Shown here: one piece after another, positions 1-9,234 of the stretch
Layout: every line of letters begins with the position of its first letter
Position numbering within the stretch: the stretch's first letter is position 1
NCBI RefSeq assembly: GCF_019720895.1
Contig: NZ_JAHKSH010000005.1
Location: 335,711-399,710, forward strand
DNA from: Microbacterium salitolerans
GTDB taxonomy: Bacteria; Actinomycetota; Actinomycetes; Actinomycetales; Microbacteriaceae
DNA: 64,000 bases
Direction of reading: 5' to 3'
The notes under the pieces: model-generated
Told to the model about the DNA's origin: nothing
What the model saw: the letters and a program-made list of their open reading frames with translations, nothing else
Databases searched by the model: none
Program-made: the position numbers and the translations under genes

Positions 1-151
1 CCCAGTGGATCCGATCGGGCTTCGTCAGCGCCGCGATCTCCTCGACCCATTCGACGAGGGCCCGAAACGCCTCTCCCTGATACGCGGGTCGCGCTCCGAA
101 GTCGGCGACGGACGTGGCGGATGCGGCGGTCGAGGTCTCAGCGATGGCCAT
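1..151 (-). CDS. pckG: Phosphoenolpyruvate carboxykinase (GTP), N-terminal fragment
   Basis: Only the first 50 codons lie in the window; the rest runs off the left edge. The visible N-terminus reads MAIAETSTAASATSV, then a stretch containing WVEEIAALTKPDRIHW, which matches the start of GTP-dependent PEP carboxykinases, where a WVEE..ALT.PD motif precedes a CDGS segment. The enzyme converts oxaloacetate to PEP in gluconeogenesis in the cytoplasm. The ATG at 149-151 has a good ribosome site (AAAGGAG) seven bases upstream. It is transcribed away from the RamB-like regulator, so the 130-base gap holds both promoters. The identification rests on a short segment. Confidence 0.75.
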   Translation of the reverse strand, partial: MAIAETSTAASATSVADFGARPAYQGEAFRALVEWVEEIAALTKPDRIHW

Positions 152-247
152 CGTGCGCTCCTTTGGTCTCTCCGAGGTGCGGGCACGTCATCGGCCCGCA
201 CATCAAGAATCGGTCACACAGTGCGGTCCTTCTGTCGATCTGAGGTC

Positions 248-267
248 GAAAGAATCACATTTCTTTC
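248..267. promoter_or_regulatory. Palindromic operator candidate between pckG and the RamB-like gene
   Basis: GAAAGAA (248-254) and TTCTTTC (261-267) form a perfect 7-base inverted repeat with a 6-base spacer. It lies just upstream of a -10-like TACGCT (270-275) that precedes the ATG at 282 by six bases. This position suits a repressor site, most simply autoregulation by the XRE protein, possibly with control of pckG. The binding protein is inferred. Confidence 0.45.
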
Positions 268-281
268 GGTACGCTGAAGGA

Positions 282-1745
282 ATGAGCTCCCCGACGCCCG
301 GCACCGCCCCGAACCCGCGCATCGAGCTGAAGACGCTCGGGCACCGGATCCGCCACTACCGTCTCGCGCGTGACATGACGCTCGACGAGCTCGGCGCCGC
401 GGTCGGCGTGGCCGGCAGCCAGCTCAGCCTGATCGAGAACGGCAAGCGCGAGCCGAAGCTCACGCTGCTGCAGGCGATCGCCGAGGTCACCGACACGGTC
501 GTCACCGACCTCATCTCGGCCGAACCGCCGAATCGGCGCGCGGCTCTCGAGATCGAACTCGAGCGCGCACAGCAGAGCCACTCGTTCCTGCAGCTGGGGG
601 TCCCCCCGCTCAAAGTCACGAAGGGCCTCACCGACGAGGCGATCGAGACGGTGCTCGGTCTCCACGGCGAGCTCCAGCGCCGCGACCGCGAGGCGAACGC
701 GACACCCGAGGAGGCGCGCCGCGCCAACACCGAGCTGCGGCTGCGCATGCGCGAGCTCAACAACTACCTGCCGGACATCGAGCAGCTCGCCGAGAAGCAG
801 CTCGCGGCCGCCGGCCATGCCACCGGAGCGCTCACGCACCGGACGGTGAGCATCATGGCGGAGCAGCTCGGATTCGACCTGATCTACGTCAACGATCTGC
901 CGACCTCGACGCGGTCGATCACCGACCTCGAGAACGGCCGCATCTATCTGCCGCCGGCGTCGATCCCCGGCGGCCACGGTCTGCGGTCGATGGCGCTGCA
1001 GGCGATGGCCCACCGTCTGCTCGGGCACCGCCCGCCCACCTCGTACGCCGACTTCCTGCAACAGCGCCTCGAGATCAACTACTACGCGGCGTGCTGCCTC
1101 GTGCCCGAGACGAACGGCGTCGCGTTCCTGCAGGGAGCGAAGAAGGAGCGCAATCTCGCCGTCGAGGACTTTCGCGACGCATTCGGGGTGACCCATGAGG
1201 CCGCCAGCATGCGCATGACGAACCTCATGACGCAGCACCTCGACATGCCGCTGCACTTCCTGCGCGTCGGGGGCCAGGGGCAGATCGAGCGCGTCTACGA
1301 GAACGACGATCTGCCGCTCCCCCAGGACCTCACGGGCGCCGTCGAGGGCCAGATCGTGTGCCGCCGGTTCTCCGCCCGTCACGCCTTCGAACGCCAGAAC
1401 CGCACGACCGAGCACTACCAGTACACCGACACGCCGGCCGGCACCTACTGGTGCGCGACGCAGACCGGATCCCGCGACACCGGCGACTTCTCGATCACGG
1501 TCGGGGTGCCGTTCGACGACGCGAAGTGGTGGCGCGGCCGCGAGACGCAGAAGCGCGCACAGTCGACGTGCCCCGACGAGAGCTGCTGCCGCCGCCCGGA
1601 TCCGTCGGTCACCGAGCGCTGGTCGGGCAAGGCCTGGCCGAGCGCGCGCGTGCACACGCACATCTTCAGCCCGCTCCCGCGCGGCAATTTCCCCGGCGTC
1701 GCCGAGAGCGACGTCTTCGAGTTCCTCGAGCGCCACGACGGCTGA
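282..1745 (+). CDS. RamB-like XRE transcriptional regulator with IrrE-like and cysteine-rich C-terminal domains
   Basis: This 487-residue protein has an N-terminal XRE helix-turn-helix (about residues 14-70, containing LDELGAAVGVAGSQLSLIENGKREP), a central IrrE/DUF955-like region, and a C-terminal region with a CPDESCC cluster typical of the RamB/short-chain acyl regulator family. The usual HExxH zinc motif is degenerate (AHRLLGH), so a ligand-sensing rather than protease role is likely. RamB proteins control acetate and glyoxylate metabolism in actinobacteria, and divergence from pckG fits a carbon-switch role. I chose ATG 282 because the helix-turn-helix follows at once and a TACGCT box lies six bases before it, which suggests a leaderless transcript; an upstream in-frame extension looks non-coding. 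Confidence 0.8.
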   Translation: MSSPTPGTAPNPRIELKTLGHRIRHYRLARDMTLDELGAAVGVAGSQLSLIENGKREPKLTLLQAIAEVTDTVVTDLISAEPPNRRAALEIELERAQQSHSFLQLGVPPLKVTKGLTDEAIETVLGLHGELQRRDREANATPEEARRANTELRLRMRELNNYLPDIEQLAEKQLAAAGHATGALTHRTVSIMAEQLGFDLIYVNDLPTSTRSITDLENGRIYLPPASIPGGHGLRSMALQAMAHRLLGHRPPTSYADFLQQRLEINYYAACCLVPETNGVAFLQGAKKERNLAVEDFRDAFGVTHEAASMRMTNLMTQHLDMPLHFLRVGGQGQIERVYENDDLPLPQDLTGAVEGQIVCRRFSARHAFERQNRTTEHYQYTDTPAGTYWCATQTGSRDTGDFSITVGVPFDDAKWWRGRETQKRAQSTCPDESCCRRPDPSVTERWSGKAWPSARVHTHIFSPLPRGNFPGVAESDVFEFLERHDG

Positions 1746-1769
1746 CGCCGCCGCGGCGCCGGCCCGCCG

Positions 1770-2651
1770 TCAGTCGAGCGTGCGCTCGGCGGCCTCGACG
1801 ACGTTCGTCATGAGGAGGGCGACGGTCATGGGGCCCACACCGCCGGGATTCGGCGAGAGGTATCCGGCGACGTCGGCGACGCTCGGGTGCGCATCGCCGT
1901 AGACCTTCTGCTTGCCTGTCTCGGGATCCTCTTCGCGCGTGACGCCCACGTCGAGGACGGCGGCGCCCGGCTTGACGTCCTCGGGCTTCACGAGGTGCTT
2001 CACTCCCGCCGACGCCACGATGACGTCGGCCTGGCGAAGATACTGACTCATGTCGACCGTTCCGGTGTGCACCTGCGTCACGGTCGCGTTGATCTCGCGG
2101 CGGGTCAGCAGGAGCCCGATCGAGCGGCCGATCGTCACGCCGCGCCCCACGACCACGACGTGCTTGCCGTTGAGGTCGTAGTCGTTGCGCAGGAGCAGCT
2201 CGATCACGCCGCGCGGCGTGCACGGCAGCGGCGTCGTGATCGGAGCGTTCACGTTCAGCACCAGACGACCGAGGTTCGTCGGGTGCAGCCCGTCGGCGTC
2301 CTTCGCCGGATCGATGCGCTCGAGCACGGCGTCGGTGTCGATGTGCTGGGGAAGCGGCAGCTGCACGATGTAGCCGTGGCAGGACGGATCGGCGTTGAGC
2401 TCGTCGATCAGCGCGTCGACCTCCTGCTGCGACGCATCGGCCGGCAGCTCGCGCTGAATCGAATTCATGCCGATCGCGACGGACCGCTTGTGTTTCATGC
2501 CCACGTAGAGCTGCGATGCCGGGTCGGCGCCGACGAGGACCGTCGCGATCCCCGGGGTGATGCCGCGCTCCTTCAGCGCCGCCACGCGCTCCGTGAGCTC
2601 GTGTGTGATCGCCGCGGAAGCGGCCTTGCCGTCGAGAACCTGAGCGGTCAT
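1770..2651 (-). CDS. folD: Bifunctional methylenetetrahydrofolate dehydrogenase / methenyltetrahydrofolate cyclohydrolase
   Basis: FolD interconverts 5,10-methylene-THF and 10-formyl-THF, using NADP, in cytoplasmic one-carbon metabolism. The 293-residue product has the family hallmarks: [14 protein letters not shown] near residue 50 (with the catalytic lysine region), [12 protein letters not shown], the nucleotide-binding [15 protein letters not shown] and the C-terminal [10 protein letters not shown]. The length is normal. The ATG follows a good ribosome site (GAGGAG). It lies 96 bases after glyA on the same strand, so the two probably form a unit that supplies one-carbon units for purine synthesis under the upstream riboswitch. 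The stop faces the RamB-like gene convergently, 24 bases apart. Confidence 0.97.
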   Translation of the reverse strand: MTAQVLDGKAASAAITHELTERVAALKERGITPGIATVLVGADPASQLYVGMKHKRSVAIGMNSIQRELPADASQQEVDALIDELNADPSCHGYIVQLPLPQHIDTDAVLERIDPAKDADGLHPTNLGRLVLNVNAPITTPLPCTPRGVIELLLRNDYDLNGKHVVVVGRGVTIGRSIGLLLTRREINATVTQVHTGTVDMSQYLRQADVIVASAGVKHLVKPEDVKPGAAVLDVGVTREEDPETGKQKVYGDAHPSVADVAGYLSPNPGGVGPMTVALLMTNVVEAAERTLD

Positions 2652-2747
2652 GCGAATCTCCTCTTCGAGCGGGTGCGGCGTGCGGTTCGCGCCGTCGCGA
2701 ACATCCCTCTCACCATAGTGATATTGCGTGGTGCGATCGAGGAGGTC

Positions 2748-4046
2748 TCAGGATCCGGCGTAGCCCTGCGGTGCCGACTCGACGCTCGGGTAGAGCGGGA
2801 AGGCATCGGCGAGCTTCTGGACGCGCGCCCGCAGCGCGGGGATGTCGGCACCCGGCAGCAGGACCCGCGCGATGACGTCGGCGACCTCGGCGAACTCCTC
2901 GTCGCCGAATCCGCGCGTGGCGAGCGCCGGCGTGCCGATGCGCAGCCCCGACGTGACCATCGGCGGGCGCGGGTCGTTCGGCACCGAGTTGCGGTTGACC
3001 GTGATCTGCACCTCGTGCAGGAGATCCTCCGCCTCCTTGCCGTTGATCGCGGCGTCGCGCAGGTCGACCAGCACGAGGTGCACATCGGTGCCGCCCGAGC
3101 GCAGCGTGACGCCCGCGTCGGCGACGTCCTGCTGCAGCAGACGCTCCGCCAGGATCTGCGCGCCGCGCACGGTGCGCTTCTGGCGGTCGGCGAACTCCTC
3201 GGTGGCCGCGAGCTTGAAGGCGGTGGCCTTCGCCGCGATCACGTGCATGAGCGGTCCGCCCTGCTGACCGGGGAACACGGCGGAGTTGATCTTCTTCGCG
3301 ACCGCCTCGTCGTTCGTCAGGATGAAGCCCGAGCGCGGCCCGCCGATCGTCTTGTGCACGGTCGACGAGACGACGTGCGCGTGCGGGACGGGGTTCGGGT
3401 GGATCCCCGCGGCGACGAGCCCCGCGAAGTGCGCCATGTCGACCCACAGGTACGCGCCCACCTCGTCGGCGATGCGCCGGAACTCGGCGAAGTCGAGCTG
3501 GCGCGGGTACGCCGACCAGCCGGCGATGATCACCTTCGGCTTGTGCTCGTGGGCGAGGCGGCGCACCTCGTCCATGTCGACGAGCGACGTCTCGGCGTCG
3601 ACGCCGTACGCGACGATGTCGTAGAGGCGGCCGGAGAAGTTGATCTTCATGCCGTGCGTCAGGTGACCGCCGTGGTCGAGCGACAGCCCGAGCACCGTGT
3701 CACCCTGGCGGGCGATCGCGTGGAGGACGGCGGCGTTGGCCGAGGCGCCGGAGTGCGGCTGGACATTCGCGAACTCGGCGCCGAACAGGCTCTTGGCTCG
3801 CTCGATCGCGAGGTTCTCCGCGACGTCGACCTCCTCGCAGCCGCCGTAGTAGCGACGCCCGGGGTAGCCCTCGGCGTACTTGTTCGTGAGAACGGATCCC
3901 TGCGACTGCAGAACCGAGACCGGGACGAAGTTCTCGGAGGCGATCATCTCGAGGAAGCCGCGCTGCCGGTCGAGCTCGCGCTGCAGGACCTGCGCGATCT
4001 CGGGGTCGACCTCGGTGAGGGGGGCGTTGAAGAGGGAATCGGTCAT
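2748..4046 (-). CDS. glyA: Serine hydroxymethyltransferase
   Basis: GlyA is a PLP enzyme that transfers the serine hydroxymethyl group to THF, giving glycine and 5,10-methylene-THF. The 432-residue sequence shows the PLP site [16 protein letters not shown] with the Schiff-base lysine at K232, the N-terminal SENFV motif and YYGGCEEVD. The length is that of the family. The ATG is preceded by GGAGCACGC. It is the first gene of a glyA-folD unit, with a candidate ZTP riboswitch in its leader and a recognisable promoter, so expression should rise when 10-formyl-THF is scarce. Confidence 0.97.
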   Translation of the reverse strand: MTDSLFNAPLTEVDPEIAQVLQRELDRQRGFLEMIASENFVPVSVLQSQGSVLTNKYAEGYPGRRYYGGCEEVDVAENLAIERAKSLFGAEFANVQPHSGASANAAVLHAIARQGDTVLGLSLDHGGHLTHGMKINFSGRLYDIVAYGVDAETSLVDMDEVRRLAHEHKPKVIIAGWSAYPRQLDFAEFRRIADEVGAYLWVDMAHFAGLVAAGIHPNPVPHAHVVSSTVHKTIGGPRSGFILTNDEAVAKKINSAVFPGQQGGPLMHVIAAKATAFKLAATEEFADRQKRTVRGAQILAERLLQQDVADAGVTLRSGGTDVHLVLVDLRDAAINGKEAEDLLHEVQITVNRNSVPNDPRPPMVTSGLRIGTPALATRGFGDEEFAEVADVIARVLLPGADIPALRARVQKLADAFPLYPSVESAPQGYAGS

Positions 4047-4090
4047 GCGTGCTCCAGAACGACGTGGGCGGTGCTCGGGGTGATCGCTTC

Positions 4091-4170
4091 GGCCCAGGCG
4101 CGCGGCCGAATGCCGTTCTCAGGTGCCGCTCCCCGGTGGTCTTCCACCTCGGGCGCCAGTCGCGACGCGT
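4091..4170 (-). ncRNA. Candidate ZTP (pfl motif) riboswitch in the glyA leader
   Basis: On the minus strand the leader contains the blocks I associate with the pfl/ZTP aptamer in order: CGCGACTGGCG, then a GAGGTGG..CCACCGGGGAGC hairpin, then a 3' CGCGCCTGGGC. ZTP riboswitches sense the purine intermediate ZTP/ZMP and switch on one-carbon genes, commonly glyA, folD and purH; here the downstream genes are glyA and folD. The aptamer starts about four to ten bases after the predicted -10 and ends about 45 bases before the glyA ATG. The assignment rests on remembered consensus blocks, not on a covariance model. Confidence 0.75.
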
Positions 4171-4173
4171 CCG

Positions 4174-4202
4174 ATCATACCGGTTGCGCATCGCGCTCTC
4201 GA
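4174..4202 (-). promoter_or_regulatory. Promoter of glyA-folD
   Basis: A strong -10 TATGAT (4174-4179) lies 17 bases from a TCGAGA -35-like hexamer (4197-4202, four of six matches to TTGACA). Transcription would start near 4167, right at the 5' edge of the candidate riboswitch. Confidence 0.6.
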
Positions 4203-4274
4203 GGACGGGTGTTCACGATTACGATGTTGAGCAGCTGGGCGACACCCGCCCCGCGTTCCGAGGGGAGAGAACTC

Positions 4275-4676
4275 ATGACCCGCACTCGACAGGCCATGAC
4301 GCTCGCTGCCGTCGCCGCCTCCGCGCTCCTGCTCGCCGGCTGCGCGTCCGCGAACTCCGCTGGTGGGACCGACGGCGAGGCCGTCGACGCCGACGCACTC
4401 GTCGGCGCCACGTACGCCAGCTCGGAGGAGGGCGAGCCGCAGCTCACCTTCGCCGACGACGGCACCTACACGGGCACGGACGGCTGCAACGGTCTCCAGG
4501 GCGAGTACGAGATCACCGACGATGAGATCGTCCTCGACCCCGGCATCTCGACGCTCAAGGCCTGCGAGGGGGTCGACACGTGGCTCCGCGACGCGAAGAC
4601 GCTTCAGGTCGATGGCGACGCGATGGTCGTGTTCGACAGCTCCGACGCCGAGATCGGCACACTCGCGCTCGACTGA
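4275..4676 (+). CDS. META-domain lipoprotein
   Basis: A 133-residue secreted lipoprotein. The signal peptide ends in the lipobox LLLAGC with the acylated cysteine at C23, followed by one small META-like domain containing DGTYTGTDGCNGLQGEYEI and a paired cysteine in STLKACEGVD. META (HslJ-like) domains are found in envelope-stress proteins; a specific function is unknown. ATG 4275 has a GGGGAG ribosome site. A close paralogue without a signal peptide lies at 9493, and both flank the two S1 proteases. It is convergent with the first protease and ends in a strong hairpin. Confidence 0.8.
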   Translation: MTRTRQAMTLAAVAASALLLAGCASANSAGGTDGEAVDADALVGATYASSEEGEPQLTFADDGTYTGTDGCNGLQGEYEITDDEIVLDPGISTLKACEGVDTWLRDAKTLQVDGDAMVVFDSSDAEIGTLALD

Positions 4677-4694
4677 GCAGCGCCGCACGACGAC

Positions 4695-4729
4695 GCGGCC
4701 CGCGGATCCTCAGAGGATCCGCGGGCCGC
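4695..4729 (+). terminator. Intrinsic terminator after the META lipoprotein gene
   Basis: A perfect 15-17 bp GC-rich inverted repeat (GCGGCCCGCGGATCCT and its complement) has almost no loop and is followed by TTTCT. It begins 18 bases after the stop codon. Confidence 0.8.
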
Positions 4730-4758
4730 TTTCTCGTCTGCGCATGCGCCGGCGAACG

Positions 4759-4804
4759 CCGCTGGGGCGGGACGTCCTCACACGAGGACGTCCCGCCCCA
4801 GCGG
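4759..4804 (-). terminator. Terminator of the first S1 protease gene
   Basis: A perfect 21 bp stem with an ACAC loop lies 17 bases beyond the protease stop. The outer part (CCGCTGGGGCGGG) is repeated at the terminator of the second protease (7152-7196), so the terminator seems to have been duplicated with the gene. Confidence 0.75.
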
Positions 4805-4820
4805 GTCACTCACTGATGCG

Positions 4821-6959
4821 TCAGGCGCGAATCGCGCGACGCACCGCCAGCAGGATGCCACCGGCGAGCAGCGCCACTGCGGCGCCGCCGGCGAGCGGCA
4901 GCATCATGCTCATGTCGGCACCCGTTGCGGGGAGCTCGTCACCGGGCTGCTCCGGCGCGGGAGCCGGCGCGGGCTCCTCGTCGCTGCCGCCGTTGCCCGG
5001 CTCCTCGCCGCCGCCGCCGTTACCCGGCTCCTCGGGAGCGGGAGTCGGCTCGGGCGTGGGCTCGGGGCTCGGGGCGGGCTCCTCAGCCACGACGACCTCG
5101 AAGGTCGCCTCGGACGCGGCGCTCGAGACGCCGGCCGTCGACTGCGTCGCCGTCACCGTGTAGGTGCCGGGAGCGAGCTGCGCGTCGAAGTCGACCATCC
5201 ACGTGCCGCCGACGACCTCGGTGTCACCGACCTCGGCGAACGCCTCGAGCTGCGCCTCGGTGGCGTTGTCGCCCTCGATCGAGACGTCGACCATCGCGCC
5301 CTCGATGCCGGACTCGCCGATGACGGCGGGAAGCTGACCCTCGACGTAGCTGCCGCCGTTCTCGGGCGTCACAATGCTCGGGGCACCGGGAACGACCTGG
5401 AACGACACCCAGCGGGCCTCAGACTCGACGCCCATGCGGGACTGCGTGACGCCGACCGTGTAGGCGCCGAAGCCGAGCTCGGTCTCGACCGACCACGTGC
5501 CGTCCTTCTTGACGGTGGTCGAGCCCTCGGCGTCGCCCTTGAGCGCGATCGTCGCACCGGCGTCGCCGGTGCCCGTGATCTCGGTGATCACATCGGTGGT
5601 GGTGAGCTCGTTCTCGGGGCTCGTGATGCCAGGAGCATCGACCGTGATCTGGCTGGTCTTGACCGTGGCGTTCACCTTGTCGGAGACGTTGTAGCCCTGC
5701 TTCGCGACGAGCGAGATGTCGAACGAACCGACCTCACGGGGCGCCTGGAACGTGAACTCGCCGTTCGCGTCGGCCTTCGCCGTCGCGGTGATGTCACCCG
5801 AGATCGTGACGGTCGAGCCCGCGGGAGCGGTGCCCGTGTAGGTGCCGCCGCGCGTGACCGTCTTCTTCGAGACGCCCGGCTCGGCCAGGTCGAGCATGAC
5901 CTGGTACTCGCCCGCGCCCTGATCCGCTGCGACCTGGAGGCCGTGCTGGAGATCCGTGTACCAGAGGTAGTCACCCGACGCGCTGCCACCGCTCGTGACG
6001 CCGACGGCCTCGGTGCCCTGAACGACGGAGCCGCCCGAGTCACCCCCGAGGACAAGGGGCTCGGAGCCGGTCTGCTCGGCACCGTATCCCTTCACCCAGC
6101 GGTTGCTGACGGACATCCAGCCCTCTTCGATGACGACGCCTGTCTGGCGACCCGTCGTGCGACCGCTGCGCTCGATCTGCTCGCCGATCTCGGCGGTGCC
6201 GACCGACTCGACCTTGGTGGTCGACGCTGCCAGGTCGTCGCTTCCTGCCGTCGTCCAGTCGGTGACCTCGGGGCGCAGCGTCAGCGCACCGCTGATGTCG
6301 TCGATGATCGAGATGTCGGTCGACGTCGCGCCGCCCTCGGAGCCATCGGAGTTGCCCGGGCCGCCGTACTGCGAGAAGCCGAACGTGCCGAGCGCATCCA
6401 TCGGAACGAAGCCGGGACCGCCGACAGCCTGCTCCTCGGAGGGAACCGAGCGGTACACGTCCGTGATCGATCCGTCGTTCGCGCAGTGCCCGGCCGAGAT
6501 CAGCGCGGGCTCACCCTGCGGGGACCATGCCGAGAACCCGAGCGAGCACGTGTAGAGCGACCCGGGCTCGGACGGGTCCTCCATGACGTAGCCGGCGCCG
6601 CCGACGACCTCATCCTGTGCCGCGGACACCAGCTGCTCTGCGTCGGTGTCGACCACGACGTTGTCGTACGTCGCCTCGAGCTTCTTCGCCGAGGCCACGG
6701 ATGCCGACGTCGCGACGAGCCCGCCGTCACCCTCCGCGCCTTCTTCCAGCGTCGAGACGGTGATGATGCCGTCCGCATCGACCGTGACGCCGACGACGCC
6801 CTCGATCTGCATGGCTTCGACCGCGACCTCGTCGAGCGTCGCGTTCTTCGGCGCGGTCTCGGCTGCGGCGGCGGGCGCGACGATGAGCGCGCTTGCGGCG
6901 AGTGCCGCGGCGGCGCCGGCGGCGCCCAAGCGGATCCCTCGTGTGATTGTGGAGCTCAA
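4821..6959 (-). CDS. Secreted, wall-anchored S1-family serine protease with Ig-like repeats (LPATG)
   Basis: This 712-residue protein starts with a signal peptide (cleavage near AAA-AET, residue 33), then a pro-region and a streptogrisin-like chymotrypsin fold with H158 (SAGHC), D215 (DISIID) and S308 (GGDSGGS), plus the family RSGRTTG segment. After residue about 370 come Ig-like adhesin repeats (GSFDISLVAKQGYNVS, PGITSPEN), a Pro/Glu/Gly-rich wall spanner and a C-terminal LPATG, membrane segment and RR tail, the sortase signal. It is probably an extracellular surface protease. The start is TTG with GGAGAGGA upstream. A paralogue follows at 7213; the Ig-like parts are nearly identical, the protease parts less so. 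Confidence 0.88.
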   Translation of the reverse strand: MSSTITRGIRLGAAGAAAALAASALIVAPAAAAETAPKNATLDEVAVEAMQIEGVVGVTVDADGIITVSTLEEGAEGDGGLVATSASVASAKKLEATYDNVVVDTDAEQLVSAAQDEVVGGAGYVMEDPSEPGSLYTCSLGFSAWSPQGEPALISAGHCANDGSITDVYRSVPSEEQAVGGPGFVPMDALGTFGFSQYGGPGNSDGSEGGATSTDISIIDDISGALTLRPEVTDWTTAGSDDLAASTTKVESVGTAEIGEQIERSGRTTGRQTGVVIEEGWMSVSNRWVKGYGAEQTGSEPLVLGGDSGGSVVQGTEAVGVTSGGSASGDYLWYTDLQHGLQVAADQGAGEYQVMLDLAEPGVSKKTVTRGGTYTGTAPAGSTVTISGDITATAKADANGEFTFQAPREVGSFDISLVAKQGYNVSDKVNATVKTSQITVDAPGITSPENELTTTDVITEITGTGDAGATIALKGDAEGSTTVKKDGTWSVETELGFGAYTVGVTQSRMGVESEARWVSFQVVPGAPSIVTPENGGSYVEGQLPAVIGESGIEGAMVDVSIEGDNATEAQLEAFAEVGDTEVVGGTWMVDFDAQLAPGTYTVTATQSTAGVSSAASEATFEVVVAEEPAPSPEPTPEPTPAPEEPGNGGGGEEPGNGGSDEEPAPAPAPEQPGDELPATGADMSMMLPLAGGAAVALLAGGILLAVRRAIRA

Positions 6960-7151
6960 AAGAGTCCTCTCCCCGGTGTGAAGGCGGTCGAAGCCGCCTC
7001 ATGCGTGTGAATTCGCTGACGTCCCCCGGTGCGCGGCACAGTCCCTTGTGCGAGGCGCACGGAGCAGACACAGCTTCTCGACCCTATAGATGACTCGCGC
7101 TCCGTGCCGAATCTTCCAGGCACGCGCATAGACCTGTTTGCTACGCGAACG

Positions 7152-7196
7152 CCGCTGGGGCGGGGCGAGTCACGTGGACTCACCCCGCCCCAGCGG
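7152..7196 (-). terminator. Terminator of the second S1 protease gene
   Basis: CCGCTGGGGCGGGG and its complement form a 14 bp outer stem continued by GAGTC-ACGTG-GACTC. It lies 17 bases past the stop, the same spacing as in the sister gene, and shares its outer stem with 4759-4804. Confidence 0.75.
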
Positions 7197-7212
7197 GTCT
7201 TTCAGCTGTGCG

Positions 7213-9234
7213 TCAGGCGCGGACCGCGCGGCGCAGCGCGAGGAGCGCTCCACCTGCGAGCAGTGCGACTGCGGCGCCACCGGCGAGCGGCAGCATCGAA
7301 TTCATGTCGGCACCCGTCGCGGCGAGCTCATCATCGTCTCCGCCGCCTTCACCGGGCTGCTCGCCACCGCCGTTGCCGTCACCCGGCTCCTCGGAGGCGG
7401 CCACGACATCGAACGTCGCCGAAGCGGCGGCGCTGGTGACACCAGCCGTCGACTGCGTCGCCGTCACCGTGTAGGTGCCGGGAGCGAGCTGCTCGTTGAA
7501 GTCGACCATCCACGTGCCGCCGACGACCTCGGTGTCGCCGACTGCGTCGAGCGCCTCGAGCTGCGCCTCGGTGAGGTTGTCGCCCTCGATCGAGACGTCG
7601 ACCATCGCGCCCTCGATCCCCGATTCGCCGACCACCGAAGGAAGCTGGCCCTCCTCGTAGGTGCCGCCGTCTTCAGGCGTCGCGATGCTCGGCGCACCGG
7701 GAACGACCTGGAACGAGACCCAGCGGGCCTCCGACTGCACACCCTTGAACTCCTGCGTCACGCCGACCGTGTAGGCGCCGAAGCCGAGCTCGGTCTCAAC
7801 CGACCACGTGCCGTCGTCAGCGACCATCGCGGTGCCCTCGGCATCGCCCTGCAGCATGACCGTGGCGCCGGGCTCGCCGGTTCCGGTGATCGCGGTGACG
7901 ACCTCGGTCGTGCTCATCTCGTTCTCGGGGCTGGTGATCCCCGGGGCGTCGACGGTGATCTCGCTGGTCTTGACCGTGGCGTTCACCTTCTCGGACACGT
8001 TGTAGCCCTGCTTCGCGACCAGTGAGATGTCGAATGAGCCGACCTCGTTCGGCGCGGGGAACGAGAAGTATCCGCTGTCGTCCGCGGGAACCTCGGCCTC
8101 GATGTCTCCGGTGATGGTGACCATCGAGTTCGCCGGTGCCGAACCGGTGAAGGATCCGTCGCGCTCCGTCATGTCGCGCTCGACGGCCGGCTCGGCGATG
8201 TCGAGCATGACCTGGTAGTCGCCGACCGCTCCGCGGATCTGGTCGAGTCCGAGATCGAGGTCAGCCCACCAGGAGTAGCCCTCGATGCCGCCCGACAGAA
8301 CGCCCATCGCGGCACCGTTCGAGATCGCCGATCCACCCGAGTCACCCGGGATCGTCGTGATCTGGGCACCGAAGCCCTTGACGATGCGGTCCTCGACCAT
8401 GACGTAGCCCTCGTCGTAGACCTCGCTCTCGGCGTAGCCCGTCGTGCGTCCACTGCGCTGAAGCGGGTCGCCCGGCGCGGCGTTCTTGACACCCGTGATC
8501 GGCTGCGACGATGCGAACAGGTCGTTCTGCGAGGCCGTCGACCAGTCGGTCATGCGCGGCTTGAGCGTGAGGTTCTCATTCGTGACATCGAACACCGCGA
8601 TGTCGGTGAGGGGCTCGGAGGTGTCCTGCGACGTCGAGTTGCCCGGACCGCCGAACTGCGCGAACGCGAGGCTGCCGAGGTCCTTCCAGATCACGCCGCC
8701 CTCGCCGCCGTTGGCGGGGTCGGTCGCGGGCTCGGTGAGGTAGCTCGTCGTGTACGCGCCGTCACCCGTGCAGTGACCGGCCGAGATGTAGGCCGGGTCG
8801 CCGTTCGGCGACCATGCCGGGAAGCCGATCGAGCAGTAGCCGCCCTCGCCCGCGTCGTTGAAGGACGCGTAGCCCTGGCCGCCGACGACGTCGTTCTCGC
8901 CGAACGCCTTGATCGCCTCGGGCAGCTGCTGGACCGCGACATTCGAGTACTGCTGGGCGATGGCCTCGGCGGAGGTCGCATCGGCGGAGTACGGCTTGAT
9001 GCCGCCCTCTCCGGCGTCCCCCTCAGGAACCGTCTTGATGAGGATCTGGCTGCCATCCGTTGTGACGGCCTGGACGCCCGCCGCGTCGAAGGCGACGGCG
9101 GCGATCTCATCGAGGGTCGCCGGAGCGCCGCCCTCTTCTGCCATCGCAGGTGTGACGAGCAGCGCGCCTGCGGCGAGTGCCGCGGCGGCGCCGACAGCAC
9201 CCAAGCGGGCGCTTCGTGTGAATGTGGAGCTCAA
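7213..9234 (-). CDS. Secreted S1-family serine protease with Ig-like repeats (LAATG anchor)
   Basis: A 673-residue paralogue of the preceding protease: signal peptide (TPAMA), chymotrypsin-like domain with H154 (SAGHC), D211 (TDIAVFD) and S299 (PGDSGGS), then the same Ig-like repeats and a shorter Gly-rich spacer. The C-terminal sorting signal is LAATG rather than LPATG, followed by a hydrophobic stretch and an RR tail. LAxTG is the type recognised by class E sortases in high-GC Gram-positives, so the two paralogues may use different sortases. I chose the TTG at 9234 (AGGGGAAG upstream, aligned with the sister start) over an ATG at 9291 that would place 19 charged residues before the signal peptide. 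Confidence 0.87.
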   Translation of the reverse strand: MSSTFTRSARLGAVGAAAALAAGALLVTPAMAEEGGAPATLDEIAAVAFDAAGVQAVTTDGSQILIKTVPEGDAGEGGIKPYSADATSAEAIAQQYSNVAVQQLPEAIKAFGENDVVGGQGYASFNDAGEGGYCSIGFPAWSPNGDPAYISAGHCTGDGAYTTSYLTEPATDPANGGEGGVIWKDLGSLAFAQFGGPGNSTSQDTSEPLTDIAVFDVTNENLTLKPRMTDWSTASQNDLFASSQPITGVKNAAPGDPLQRSGRTTGYAESEVYDEGYVMVEDRIVKGFGAQITTIPGDSGGSAISNGAAMGVLSGGIEGYSWWADLDLGLDQIRGAVGDYQVMLDIAEPAVERDMTERDGSFTGSAPANSMVTITGDIEAEVPADDSGYFSFPAPNEVGSFDISLVAKQGYNVSEKVNATVKTSEITVDAPGITSPENEMSTTEVVTAITGTGEPGATVMLQGDAEGTAMVADDGTWSVETELGFGAYTVGVTQEFKGVQSEARWVSFQVVPGAPSIATPEDGGTYEEGQLPSVVGESGIEGAMVDVSIEGDNLTEAQLEALDAVGDTEVVGGTWMVDFNEQLAPGTYTVTATQSTAGVTSAAASATFDVVAASEEPGDGNGGGEQPGEGGGDDDELAATGADMNSMLPLAGGAAVALLAGGALLALRRAVRA

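Noticed and set aside
1887-4274. A long open frame on the plus strand across folD and glyA
   Set aside because: It is antisense to two well-conserved genes and shows no family features; only its last part (from 4275) is real, the META lipoprotein.
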